Assembly: GCF_022132145.1 (NCBI RefSeq)
Contig: NZ_JAJISP010000003.1
Span: 62,001 to 126,000 of the forward strand
Direction: 5' to 3'
From: Pseudomonas sp. MMS21 TM103
GTDB taxonomy: Bacteria; Pseudomonadota; Gammaproteobacteria; Pseudomonadales; Pseudomonadaceae
Length of the DNA: 64,000 bases
Each line of letters opens with the position of its first letter. The stretch's first letter is position 1. The position numbers and the translations under genes are program-made. Below the pieces are notes generated by a model. The model did not search any database. It worked only from the letters and a program-made list of their open reading frames with translations, and was not told the origin of the DNA. This document shows, one piece after another, positions 1 to 8,452 of this stretch.

Positions 1-1
1 C

Positions 2-205
2 TTCGAGATCGAGCACCTGTCCGGTCATCACTTCACCCTGTCCATCGAGTTGAGACCGTCTGGCCAAGGAACTCAGGTCTACTGGCACCAGACCTTCGAC
101 ACCATTGAGCATTACCAATGCATTGCCGATTTCGTCGCCGGAGCCAACCAGCAGAACTTGCAGCGCCTGGCAGCGGAAGTCCTGCACTGCAAGATGCCGG
201 CTTAG
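2..205 (+). CDS. SRPBCC / AHSA1-like protein, C-terminal part
   Basis: The window opens inside this gene. The reading frame from base 2 gives 67 residues ending in TAG. It contains a beta-rich stretch followed by a long amphipathic C-terminal helix ending in LQRLAAEVLHC, which resembles the end of the START-like (AHSA1/SRPBCC) fold. Such proteins form a hydrophobic cavity, but the ligand cannot be judged from this fragment. The start lies outside the window. Assignment rests on general resemblance of the last strands and helix. Confidence 0.6.
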   Translation, partial: FEIEHLSGHHFTLSIELRPSGQGTQVYWHQTFDTIEHYQCIADFVAGANQQNLQRLAAEVLHCKMPA

Positions 206-309
206 CCTTCCACTCGAGCGGATCGCCACCGAAACGGCGGACGGGCCGCTCCGCTCAACCGTGAGGCTGCACCGGTCAGCCAGGCTGTGACGATGGATAA
301 CGGGACAAC

Positions 310-654
310 ATGAAGAATCCAGACTCAAGCGAAAACCGCTCAGCATCCGAGTTGATCGACGCAAGAATCGCCGAGCTCGGCGATTGGCGAGGATGCACAT
401 TGAGCCGGATGCGGGGGCTCATCAAAGAGGCAGTTCCAGAGATCATCGAGCAGTGGAAGTGGATGGGCACTCCCGTATGGTCGCAAGGCGGCATTATCTG
501 CACGAGCGAAGTCTATAAATCCAAAGTTAAGCTGACCTTCGCCAAGGGCACCTCGCTGGATGACCCGAGCAATCGCATGGCGCTCAAGGCACTGGAGGGT
601 GAGACTTTTTCCCTGCGCAGTAGAATTCAGCGTACTGAGCAGGTGACCGTTTAG
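310..654 (+). CDS. DUF1801 (YdhG/YjbR-CyaY-like) protein with an aberrant C-terminus
   Basis: A 114-residue protein. Residues 10-85 follow the DUF1801 pattern: a helix, then EIIEQWKWMGTPVWS, then GIICTSEVYKSKVKLTFAKG and DDPSN. In family members this is normally followed by an EGNTRRAID-like segment and a final helix. Here residues 88-114 read RMALKALEGETFSLRSRIQ and do not match, so the C-terminus looks replaced or shifted by a deletion. The function of the family is unknown; the fold is related to frataxin-like proteins. It sits alone between two short gaps. Confidence 0.7.
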   Translation: MKNPDSSENRSASELIDARIAELGDWRGCTLSRMRGLIKEAVPEIIEQWKWMGTPVWSQGGIICTSEVYKSKVKLTFAKGTSLDDPSNRMALKALEGETFSLRSRIQRTEQVTV

Positions 655-831
655 CCGGCCAGCTGCTCGCGCGCGCCTGAACATCCAGCACTGCCGCACA
701 TGCTCGTGCGGCGGTGTTTTTCCAACATCGACGCTGAGCCCTGAGCTTCGGCAACGGAAGGACCCGATAGGGCGCTCGACTACACTCAGGGCCAATTTCC
801 AGATCAATCGAATATGCACAGGATTGTGATC

Positions 832-1587
832 ATGGCTGTCTGGTTTTTGCGGCTGTTGAGTGCATGGCTGTTCTGCTCGTCGGCGACAGCGACCGAACTG
901 CAGCTGTATACCGAGGAAAATCCCCCGCTCAACTTCAGCCGCGACGGGCAAGCTGATGGCCTGTCGGTCGCGGCGGTGCGCGAGTTGCTACGGCGTACCG
1001 GGGACAGCGGCACCATCCAGATGGTGCCCTGGGCGCGCGGTTATATGCGCGCGCAACGCAGCGCCAATGTCGGCTTGTTCATCACAGTGCGCACGCCCGA
1101 GCGCGAGGCGCTGTTCCAGTGGGTCGGCCCGCTGGTATCGACGACCACTAGCTTCTACGCCCGGAGCGGCAGCGGCCTGCATATCGACAGCCTGGACGCT
1201 GCACGGCAAGTGGCGGCGATCGGTGTACCGCGCGACTGGTATTCGCAGCAGGTTCTCGAGGGCGAGGGCTTCAGCAATCTGTACCTGGCGTCCAAGCCGC
1301 ACGGCATGCTCGAGATGGTTCTGCATGGCCGTATTCCCTTGATGGTCTATGAAGACCAATTGCTGCCCAGCCTGATGGCCGAACTGGGTGCTTCGATGGT
1401 CGATCTCGAACGCCACTACAGTTTTATGCGGACCAGCAGCTATATCGCCTTTTCCCTGCAGACCGACACGCACCTGATCCAGCGCTGGCAAGCCGCGCTC
1501 GATGATATGCGCAACGACGGCAGCCTGGCCCGCCTGCAGAAGCAGTGGTTGCCGAACGTTGCCCTACCGGCGCCGGCCGAGGAATAG
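832..1587 (+). CDS. Periplasmic solute-binding protein, SBP_bac_3 family
   Basis: A 251-residue protein with an N-terminal signal peptide (MAVWFLRLLSAWLFCSSATA, probable cleavage before TELQLY). The mature start LYTEENPPLNFSRDGQADGLSV is the typical first lobe of family-3 binding proteins, followed by the region with PWARGYMRAQ. It is solitary, with no permease or ATPase gene nearby, which is common for orphan Pseudomonas paralogues of this family that may sense or scavenge. ATG 832 is chosen because AGGA lies 8 bases upstream. ATG 814 is an in-frame alternative without a ribosome site. Confidence 0.8.
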   Translation: MAVWFLRLLSAWLFCSSATATELQLYTEENPPLNFSRDGQADGLSVAAVRELLRRTGDSGTIQMVPWARGYMRAQRSANVGLFITVRTPEREALFQWVGPLVSTTTSFYARSGSGLHIDSLDAARQVAAIGVPRDWYSQQVLEGEGFSNLYLASKPHGMLEMVLHGRIPLMVYEDQLLPSLMAELGASMVDLERHYSFMRTSSYIAFSLQTDTHLIQRWQAALDDMRNDGSLARLQKQWLPNVALPAPAEE

Positions 1588-1630
1588 CCAGCCGCCCGCT
1601 GGCGACTTGAACGCCCTGCCCGCCTCCACG

Positions 1631-1981
1631 TTGTCCGACCCTCTCGCCGTGTGCCCCCCTATCTCCATCAGAGTCGCCGAAACAGCCGATACAGAGACCC
1701 TCGCCAGGCTTATCCGCGAATCCAACAAGGATGTGGCGATCGCGTTCGGCTTGAACGCGCAGTACTGCCCGAAACATCCATCGTTCTGTACGGACGCGTG
1801 GGTCGAGGCAGACGTCCAGCGTGGGGAACGCTACTTCATCCTCCACGCTGGACCGCCCCCCCCTTGGCCTGCGTTGCCTATGAAACACCACGCCCGGACC
1901 TGGCCGACCTCAATCGCCTGTCCGTGCTGCCGTCGCATCGACGCCACACCGACAGGTCGGCATCAGCCAAGTGGATAGTGC
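1631..1981 (+). pseudogene. GNAT acetyltransferase, frameshifted and truncated
   Basis: The frame from TTG 1631 or GTG 1649 encodes a GNAT-type N-terminus: ISIRVAETADTETLARLI, then AIAFGLNAQYCPKHPSFCT and GERYFILHAG. At a run of eight C (1856-1863) the similarity jumps to the -1 frame, which continues ACVAYETPRPDLADLNRLSVL and PSHRR before losing the acetyl-CoA motif altogether. One missing C explains the frame change. A further small deletion or shift near 1940 is needed to explain loss of the R-x-x-G-x-G/A motif. With two lesions it is called a pseudogene, not a phase-variable gene. Confidence 0.75.
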
Positions 1982-2038
1982 TTGAGGCCCGCCCCTGCCC
2001 CACCGCACCCTCAGGCTTATCCAGCGAGGAGAACAACC

Positions 2039-2881
2039 ATGAGCACCTACCAAACCCTGACCCGGCACGACCACGACGGTGTGACCAGGATTACCTTCGA
2101 CCACCCGCCAATCAATCTGGTGGACCGCGAGGTGGTCATCGATCTGCTCAACCTGGCCAAGGCCCTGGAAGCTGATAGCCAGACCCGCGTGGTGATCTTC
2201 CGCAGCGCCAACCCGGAATTCTTCCTGGCCCATTACGACCTCGGCAGTCAGCTCGGCAAGCCCGCACCGCCGTTGCCGGAAGGCCAGGCCAGTCTGCTCA
2301 GCGCGTTGTTCAGCCGTTACAGCCGCCTGCCGCAGGTGACCATCGGCGAGTTGCGCGGCCGCGCCCGCGGTGCCGGCAGCGAGTTTCTGCTGGCGCTGGA
2401 TATGCGCTTCGCCTCCCGTGAACGGGCCGTGCTGGGCCAGCCGGAAGTCGCAGTCGGGCTGTTGCCAGGTGCCGGCGGTACGGTGCGGCTGACGCAACTG
2501 CTCGGCCGCGCCCGCGCACTGGAAGTGTGCCTGGGCGGCGCCGACTTCGATGCCGACACCGCCGAGCGCTATGGCTGGATCAACCGCGCCGTGGCGGATG
2601 CCGAACTGGAGGCGTTCATCGCCGCGCAGGCCCGGCGCATCGCCGGTTTCCCGGCCGCCGGCATCGCCCATATCAAGGCGCTGGTGGACAGCCTCAGCGC
2701 AGCGGATGGTGCGGCGCTGGTGTCGGAATCGCAACGTTTCACGGCGGACATGGCGGCGCCCGATACCCTCGCCCGGGTGCACTGGCTGATGGCCAACGGC
2801 GGCCAGACCGATGGCGCCATGGAGCGCGACCTCGGCACGCTGCTGGCGCGCTACCCGCAGGCGCTCGATCGGGTCGAATAG
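2039..2881 (+). CDS. Enoyl-CoA hydratase/isomerase (crotonase) family protein
   Basis: A 280-residue protein. The crotonase oxyanion and catalytic regions are clear: RGRARGAGSEFLLALDMRFAS (first Glu in GSE) and LGQPEVAVGLLPGAGGTVRL (second Glu in QPE). Both Glu positions used by hydratases are present, so it may be catalytically active on an acyl-CoA, but the substrate is unknown. The C-terminal helices (residues 195-280) complete the fold. ATG 2039 follows AGGAGA with 6-base spacing. It stands as a single gene just after the GNAT remnant. Confidence 0.85.
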   Translation: MSTYQTLTRHDHDGVTRITFDHPPINLVDREVVIDLLNLAKALEADSQTRVVIFRSANPEFFLAHYDLGSQLGKPAPPLPEGQASLLSALFSRYSRLPQVTIGELRGRARGAGSEFLLALDMRFASRERAVLGQPEVAVGLLPGAGGTVRLTQLLGRARALEVCLGGADFDADTAERYGWINRAVADAELEAFIAAQARRIAGFPAAGIAHIKALVDSLSAADGAALVSESQRFTADMAAPDTLARVHWLMANGGQTDGAMERDLGTLLARYPQALDRVE

Positions 2882-2906
2882 CCCTCGGTCGCCGGCCCCT
2901 GGTCGC

Positions 2907-3860
2907 CTAAGCCGGCTTGAACACCCGGTACAGGCGCCCCAGCGCGGTCACCCCGACCAACACCAGCGCGCCGGCCAGCACCCCCAGCAGCATGTCCAGC
3001 AGCGTCGGGGTAATGGTCGCCAGCGCACCGCCGAGTGCGGGCACGGTTTGCAGGCCGTGGGCGAAGCCCTCGAACAGTGTGGGGATCCCCGGAATGCCGT
3101 GGCTGAGGATGCCGCCGCCGACCATGAACATCGCCACCGTGCCGATCACCGCCAGGCTCTTCATCAGGTAGGGCGCGGCGCTGAGAATGCCGCCACCGAT
3201 ACTGCGCTGCAGGCGTCCGACCCGGCCACTGCCTCTGCGCTGGGAGAGGTACAGGCCGCCGTCGTCCAGTTTGACGATGCCGGCCACCAGCCCATAGACG
3301 CAGACGGTCATGAGCAGGGCGACGCCTGCAAGCACGGCCAACTGGGTGCCCAACGTCTGGCCGGCCACAGTGCCGAGGGTGATAACGATGATTTCCGCCG
3401 AGAGAATGAAGTCGGTGCGCACCGCCCCCTTGATCTTGTCGCGCTCAAAGGCGACCAGGTCGACGGCGGGGTTGACCAGTGCCGCTGTCAGCTCGGCCTT
3501 GTGTTGCTGCTCCTCATCCTGGCTGTGCAGCAGCTTGTGGGCCAGTTTCTCGAAGCCTTCGTAACAGAGAAAAGCGCCGCCGAGCATCAGCAGCGGCGTG
3601 ACCGCCCAGGGCGCCAGCAGACTGATCACCAGCGCCGCCGGCACCAGAATCAGTTTGTTCAGGAAGGAGCCCTTGGCCACCGCCCAGACCACCGGCAACT
3701 CGCGCTCGGCCTTGACCCCCGAGACCTGCTGAGCATTAAGGGCCAGGTCGTCGCCAAGTACGCCGGCGGTCTTCTTCGCCGCGACCTTGGTCATCAGCGC
3801 CACGTCGTCGAGCATGCTGGCGATATCGTCAAGCAGGGCTAACAGGCTGGTTCCGGCCAC
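2907..3860 (-). CDS. DUF808 (YedI-like) inner-membrane protein
   Basis: A 317-residue multi-spanning membrane protein. It begins VAGTSLLALLDDIASMLDDV and continues with GVLGDDLALNAQQVSG, both hallmarks of DUF808. Hydrophobic stretches occur around residues 75-105, 150-200 and 220-305. The function of the family is unknown. The frame stays open far upstream, but the family similarity begins at the GTG codon at 3860, which follows GAGGAAA on the minus strand, so this start is chosen. It is monocistronic. Confidence 0.88.
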   Translation of the reverse strand: MAGTSLLALLDDIASMLDDVALMTKVAAKKTAGVLGDDLALNAQQVSGVKAERELPVVWAVAKGSFLNKLILVPAALVISLLAPWAVTPLLMLGGAFLCYEGFEKLAHKLLHSQDEEQQHKAELTAALVNPAVDLVAFERDKIKGAVRTDFILSAEIIVITLGTVAGQTLGTQLAVLAGVALLMTVCVYGLVAGIVKLDDGGLYLSQRRGSGRVGRLQRSIGGGILSAAPYLMKSLAVIGTVAMFMVGGGILSHGIPGIPTLFEGFAHGLQTVPALGGALATITPTLLDMLLGVLAGALVLVGVTALGRLYRVFKPA

Positions 3861-4306
3861 GGGTATTTTCCTCGACAAGCAGATTCTTGAGGGCGCGTGC
3901 GCAAGCACCACCCAATAACGGAGAGGCATAGTAGACCAGGTCTGCGGGCTGGCGGGGGAATGGCCGAGAGGCAAAGACGGCCGATCACGGCTGGACGGTG
4001 ACGCTAAACACCACGCGGTGACAGGACACGCCCCCGTGCCCGGGCAGGTGATGGCCCGTGCGGACAGGGCCCTCCCGTAACGCGCTGGGCTTGGGGCGAG
4101 CAGTACTGGGCGACGACGAGTTCGACAGCACTGACTGGACGACTGTTGTGAACGTATCGAGCGCCCGCGCAAGCCCCCTACGGGAGATCGCCGCAGGCGC
4201 GCTGCGTGAAAAATGGGGGAAGACTGGCGAGCCGAATGCCCCCCACTGTTCAAGCAGCGCAAGTATGACCGACCCTCACCGTCGCCCACCATGTCGCCAA
4301 GCATGC
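3861..4306. other. Non-coding stretch between DUF808 and uspA-like gene
   Basis: About 450 bases with no convincing coding frame. The DUF808 frame is open here but the translation is low-complexity Arg/Ser/Pro-rich and resembles nothing. It contains one copy of a short dispersed repeat at 4146-4206, described separately. Confidence 0.6.
4146..4206 (+). repeat. Dispersed intergenic repeat, family 2, copy A
   Basis: Begins TTGTGAACGTATCGAGCGC and ends GGCGCGCTGCG, with a less conserved centre. A second copy of nearly the same length, with the same two ends, is at 40922-40984. The shared boundaries and spacing argue for a genuine mobile or regulatory intergenic element. Confidence 0.5.
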
Positions 4307-5341
4307 CTAGCGCACCTGGCGACTGAGTCTCTGCTCTTGGTCCGGACTGATTAATGGGGTATCCGCTTGCCGACTGGACGCCTCCTTGGTGTAACTGACG
4401 GACTGAGTCGTCGGAACCTCCAGGTGCGCGGTATGGCTATAAGGCCAGGAGTGGATGGCGCCATCCATTACCTGATCGTGCGGTGGCGACGCCAGCTCCT
4501 CGAGGTGGCTGATGATGTCGTCAGGTTTGAGTACCAGCACGTCAGAGTTCAGGCTATCGAGAATGTTTTCGGCCGTGTTACCGAGCAAGGCTCCAGACAG
4601 GCCAGTGCGGGCGACGCTGCCAATCACGGTAAGTGTGACCCTCAGCCGCTCGGCGACAGACGGGATCAGTTCTTCGGCTGGACCTTCTTCGATATGCAGG
4701 CGTTCGTCGCTGACCTCGTATTCGGCTTGCAGCGCCCTGCAGTGCTCGTGGTACATCGCATGGATGCTTTCCTTGAGGTGATAGACAGGATCGGCAGACA
4801 ACAGCTCGGCACAGGGGTGGGCGGACATCATGTGCAGGACGCCGCCGGTCATTTGGGCAATGTCGTGACCATGCCCGACAATACCGGCATGCAGGATCCG
4901 ATGATCGACGTCGCTATTACCGGCGTCGATGGCCGCCAGAATCACACCTCCAGCCCAGGACTCGGTGCTTTTGACGATCAGCACAGGGCAGGGGCAGAAA
5001 CGCAACAGCTTCCAGTCTTCGGAGGGTAAAAAGGTCTTGAGCAGTGGGTTGTCGGGCAGATGCCGCTTGATCACCAGGCCGCATTCCTGCTCCTGCTGCA
5101 CGGCGATGATGGTCTTGTGCAGGCTGTCCTTCCCGGCCTGCTGTGAGCTGACGCTGAAACCTTTCTCGCGCAGGGAATCCTCGATTGCCTGCAGATCCGA
5201 TGATGAGTGGTTTTTCTTGTTCCAGGCCAGCAAGTGCAAGTGCGAGGAGGTAGCACTGGCGATCAGCGTGGCTCTATCAAGCAGTAGAGTGTCAGGCTGC
5301 TGTGCATCCATCACCACTAGCGTGTTGCGAATGGTTTGCAT
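4307..5341 (-). CDS. Tandem universal stress protein (UspA family)
   Basis: A 344-residue protein with two Usp domains. The first (residues 1-125) starts MQTIRNTLVVMDAQQPDTLL and is degenerate. The second (about 130-275) ends with GSVARTGLSGALLGNTAENI, close to the G-x2-G-x9-G-S/T nucleotide-binding motif, then DVLVLKPDD. A hydrophilic tail of about 70 residues follows. UspE-type proteins bind nucleotides and support survival under stress or oxygen limitation. The first domain lacks a clear ATP motif, so only the second may bind ATP. Single gene; no ANR-type site was seen upstream. Confidence 0.85.
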   Translation of the reverse strand: MQTIRNTLVVMDAQQPDTLLLDRATLIASATSSHLHLLAWNKKNHSSSDLQAIEDSLREKGFSVSSQQAGKDSLHKTIIAVQQEQECGLVIKRHLPDNPLLKTFLPSEDWKLLRFCPCPVLIVKSTESWAGGVILAAIDAGNSDVDHRILHAGIVGHGHDIAQMTGGVLHMMSAHPCAELLSADPVYHLKESIHAMYHEHCRALQAEYEVSDERLHIEEGPAEELIPSVAERLRVTLTVIGSVARTGLSGALLGNTAENILDSLNSDVLVLKPDDIISHLEELASPPHDQVMDGAIHSWPYSHTAHLEVPTTQSVSYTKEASSRQADTPLISPDQEQRLSRQVR

Positions 5342-6014
5342 AACAAGCGTCCTATGCGTGGGTACGCCAGGAAGCGGCTTCGTCTATCAACACAGGCACG
5401 CGACAGCTGAATTCGGACTCTGCTGACTCAGATCGTTACTTGACGATTACTTCGAGTTGGCTCAGACAATCAATCTATTGCTGCTGATCGCTGCTGCAAT
5501 CATTAGGACGGCCTCTTCACCTAAGCGGTACGGAGAATTAGTCATGAGCAATGAGGTGAGCAAACCTTTGATCATCGATCCTGGCTTGCGTCGAGACTAG
5601 GGAGCGTAAGCAGCGAAGATAACACCTTAGAAAAAACCAAAGGATTGATCAGCGAACTATCATTACCGCTCCTCAAACACGCCACGCCACTGGCGAAGTC
5701 TTCGGGTGGTGATGGATATTCATCCTTTAGTTTCTTGTTTCGGTGTTTCTGATTATTCCCTAGCGATTCAGGCCAAATTTTAGTTCGTTCAACTCAAAGC
5801 AAATTGTGAGCGCTGAATCAGCGCCTGCCAAGGCCGCCAGTCGTCTGGATTAAGCCGATTCGCGCTTATCTCAGAACCAACTAGCTATATCCAATGCCGG
5901 GACCATAGCCTGCCGCAGGAGCGAACAGCGTTAACATCAGCAGCGATCGCCGCAACCGGCAGTCATTTCAGCCCAGCAACCAGCAATGTGGCGAGTCTCC
6001 TGCCGTACCAGCGT
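5342..6014. other. 670-bp gap without a recognisable gene
   Basis: This gap has lower GC than its surroundings. The only Shine-Dalgarno-linked frame is 18 codons long (ATG 5544, stop 5598-5600, preceded by GGAGAA), and its short product matches nothing I know. It could be the start of a decayed gene. No tRNA, known sRNA or strong terminator is visible. Confidence 0.5.
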
Positions 6015-6440
6015 TCAGGGCGTGGCAACCCGGATATCGAAGCCGCTCTTGGCCTCACTGAGAATGCGCAGATGCTGGCTTTCGCCTGCTACCACGGGCA
6101 CCACCAGCTCGCGGCGCAGCCGGCCCATGCCGCAGAGGGTGTCGTCAGCCTTATCGATGCCGATGCCGACCACCCGGTTACCCGGCGGCACATGGAAGCG
6201 CGCCTCTTCGCCCATGCCAATGCGCGCCGCCACCTTGCGGTCGACCAGCAGGGCCACATAGCAACCACCACCGAGCATGCCCAGGTCGCGGTTGACCACG
6301 ATCAGTCCGCTGCCCGCCACCGGCTGCTGGTAGGCCAGCAGCCGCTCGGCGGGCACCGCAGTGACTTTCTCCGGGGCGGCCTGAAAGGACGAACAACCGG
6401 CCAACACCAGCAGGGGCAGTACTGCACAAATCAATCGCAT
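6015..6440 (-). CDS. Small outer-membrane-type lipoprotein of unknown function
   Basis: A 141-residue protein with a type II signal peptide: MRLICAVLPLLVLAGCSS, lipobox LAGC, predicted lipidation at Cys16. The mature part contains VNRDLGMLGGGCYVALLVD and FHVPPGNRVVGIGIDKAD, two short conserved segments of a Pseudomonas lipoprotein family that some databases misname as a metabolic enzyme. There is no catalytic signature. The residue after the lipidated Cys is Ser, compatible with outer-membrane sorting. Probably monocistronic. Confidence 0.8.
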   Translation of the reverse strand: MRLICAVLPLLVLAGCSSFQAAPEKVTAVPAERLLAYQQPVAGSGLIVVNRDLGMLGGGCYVALLVDRKVAARIGMGEEARFHVPPGNRVVGIGIDKADDTLCGMGRLRRELVVPVVAGESQHLRILSEAKSGFDIRVATP

Positions 6441-6758
6441 GGGAATCCTTCATGAGGTGGATGATTGAAGCCGGCTCAGTATTGACGGTGCGGCTGCCAC
6501 GCTCAAGTAAAGCAGTCGAAGCCTGGCCCTGCCGTCGCTTCACGCCCTGGCTGTACCGGCCGTTAGGAGCCGCAGTGCCAAGTGCGGCCTTGGCAGCGGC
6601 TGGCAAGCACTCTCGGGGGCGACGGATTTGCTAGGATGCGCTTGCCCGCCATCCCAGACTAGCACCACGTGCTTCCCGGCTTGCCGCTTGAGCGCATCCC
6701 GCACCCCACTGAAATCGCTGCGGATGCTGCCCTGACTCGGCCTCCCATCCCCTGCTCG
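6441..6758. other. Divergent intergenic region upstream of FAN1
   Basis: This region separates the minus-strand lipoprotein from the plus-strand FAN1 operon. I see no gene in it. The FAN1 promoter and LexA box lie at its right edge. Confidence 0.5.
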
Positions 6759-6787
6759 TTGCAAAGCGAGCGGCGCGCTGATATCTG
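6759..6787 (+). promoter_or_regulatory. Predicted promoter of the FAN1-helicase operon
   Basis: TTGCAA (6759-6764), a 17-base spacer and TATCTG (6782-6787) form a plausible sigma-70 promoter. The -10 element runs into the LexA box, the usual arrangement for SOS repression. A start near 6794 would leave only the second ATG (6815) in the transcript. Confidence 0.45.
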
Positions 6788-6800
6788 TATATGCAAACAG
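6785..6800 (+). promoter_or_regulatory. LexA (SOS) box
   Basis: CTGTATATGCAAACAG matches the LexA consensus CTG-N10-CAG with its AT-rich alternating core. Only three of sixteen positions differ from the ideal CTGTATATATATACAG. It overlaps the predicted promoter of a DNA-repair nuclease/helicase operon, which fits SOS control well. Confidence 0.8.
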
Positions 6801-6814
6801 TATCCGGTTTTCCC

Positions 6815-8452
6815 ATGCAACCTCAGCTCGACCCCAGCCTGTATTACCTGAGCAACTTCCATAAAGCCCTGGCCTGGCTCCGGGAGCGTCACCACGACCT
6901 GTTGCTGGCCGAGGAGCAGGCGTTCCTGCGCCGCTTCGGCGAGCTGACGCTGCCCAGCCAGGCATTGCTGGTGCGCATGATCATGCGCAAGGGTGCGCAT
7001 TTTCGCGCCAGCAAGCTGGACTACGCCGAGATTGGCTGCCCGCGGCACGCCGCCCAGGCGCTGCTCGACGCCGGCTGGATTCGCAACGACGCCGAGCTGA
7101 CGCTGGCGGAGTTGTTCGACCTGCTGCGCAAGGAGGAGCTGCTCGAGGCCTTCGCCGCCCGCGCGCACAGGGCCTTGAAGAAACCTGAGCTGCTCGCTCG
7201 GCTGGCCGCCGAGCACGGCCAGTCACGCAGCTTTGCCGACTGGTGCCCGGGGCTGGACGAGCAGGTGTACAGCCTGGCCATCGATTCGCTCTGCGAACGC
7301 CTGCGCCTGATGTTTTTCGGCAACCTGCAGCAGGACTGGTCGGCGTTCGTCCTCGCCGATCTCGGCATCTTCCGCTACGAGCCGGTCGCCCTGAGTGCCG
7401 ACTCCCGGGTATTCCGCCGACGCGCGGAGGTGGACTGCTACCTGGCGCTGCAGCGCTGCCGCGAACGTGGCGAGGCCGGCGAGCCGATCGCCGAGGTGCT
7501 GCAACAGATCGCCGCGCTGGACTGCGCCACGCCCTTTCTCGCCATGCGCCGGGCCAAGCTGCTGTTTCGCCTGGGCCAGCAACTGGAGCGCGCCGGCGAG
7601 CTGGAACACGCCCAGGCCTGCTATACCGACTGCCCGTTTGCCGGCGCCCGCCTGCGCCGCATCCGCGTACTGGAACGCCTGGGCCGCGCCGCCGAAGCCC
7701 ATGAGCTGGCCAGCCAGGCCGCTGCGGCGCCGGAAAGCGAGGCCGAGGCACAGGGGCTGGAACGCGTGCTGCTGCGCCTGCGTCGCCAGCTCGGTCTGGC
7801 GCAGCCGCGCAAAGCGAAGCCGCCCGCGCCGGCCCGCCTCGACCTGTGCCTGCCCAGGTCCGCAGGCCAGAGTGTCGAGGATGGGGTCAAGCTGCACCTG
7901 AGCGAGCCGGACGCGCCGGTGCACTACGTCGAGAACAGCCTGATCTGCAGCCTGTTCGGCCTGCTCTGCTGGCCGGCGATCTTCGCCCCATTGCCGGGCG
8001 CGTTCTTCCATCCGTTCCAGACCGGTCCGCTGGATCTGCTCAGCCCCGACTTCCAGGCGCGCCGCGCCGAACTGTTCGCCGCCTGCCTGGCGCAGCTGGA
8101 TTCGGATGCCTACAAAAGCACGATCCGCCAGACCTATGCCGCCAAATACGGCATCCAGTCGCCCTTCGTGTTCTGGAACGCCCTGGATCAACCGTTGCTG
8201 GAACAGGCCCTCGATTGCCTGCCGGCGGCGCACCTGCGGGCCTGGTTCCAGCGCCTGCTCGGCGATATCAAGGCCAACCGCGCCGGCATGCCCGACCTGA
8301 TCCAGTTCTGGCCGGCACAGCAGCGCTACCGGATGATCGAGGTCAAAGGCCCCGGCGACCGCCTGCAGGACAACCAGCGGCGCTGGCTGGTGTTCTGCGC
8401 CGAGCACGGCATGCCGGTGGACGTCTGTTACGTGCAATGGGCCGACGCATGA
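6815..8452 (+). CDS. fan1: FAN1-type VRR-NUC structure-specific nuclease
   Basis: A 545-residue protein, close to the length of the crystallised P. aeruginosa FAN1. The N-terminal helical region (MQPQLDPSLYYLSNFHKAL) is followed by a TPR-like middle region. The C-terminal VRR-NUC domain carries MPDLIQFW (Asp494) and IEVKGPGD (Glu509, Lys511), the PD-(D/E)XK catalytic triad, then QDNQRRW. FAN1 cuts 5' flaps and processes interstrand crosslinks. ATG 6791 is in frame but lies inside the LexA box, so ATG 6815 is preferred. The stop overlaps the helicase start (ATGA), implying coupled translation. Confidence 0.9.
   Translation: MQPQLDPSLYYLSNFHKALAWLRERHHDLLLAEEQAFLRRFGELTLPSQALLVRMIMRKGAHFRASKLDYAEIGCPRHAAQALLDAGWIRNDAELTLAELFDLLRKEELLEAFAARAHRALKKPELLARLAAEHGQSRSFADWCPGLDEQVYSLAIDSLCERLRLMFFGNLQQDWSAFVLADLGIFRYEPVALSADSRVFRRRAEVDCYLALQRCRERGEAGEPIAEVLQQIAALDCATPFLAMRRAKLLFRLGQQLERAGELEHAQACYTDCPFAGARLRRIRVLERLGRAAEAHELASQAAAAPESEAEAQGLERVLLRLRRQLGLAQPRKAKPPAPARLDLCLPRSAGQSVEDGVKLHLSEPDAPVHYVENSLICSLFGLLCWPAIFAPLPGAFFHPFQTGPLDLLSPDFQARRAELFAACLAQLDSDAYKSTIRQTYAAKYGIQSPFVFWNALDQPLLEQALDCLPAAHLRAWFQRLLGDIKANRAGMPDLIQFWPAQQRYRMIEVKGPGDRLQDNQRRWLVFCAEHGMPVDVCYVQWADA

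Noticed and set aside
1856..1863. Phase-variable on/off switch in the GNAT gene
   Set aside because: Restoring the frame at the C tract does not restore the acetyl-CoA motif further on, so the gene is better read as decayed.
2907..4304. Long form of the DUF808 protein with about 150 extra N-terminal residues
   Set aside because: The extra part is Arg/Ser/Pro-rich noise. The family start coincides with a GTG that has its own ribosome site.
5544..5600. 18-codon ORF with a good ribosome site in the gap after the Usp gene
   Set aside because: Too short and unlike anything known; kept as a remark in the gap entry and not called as a gene.
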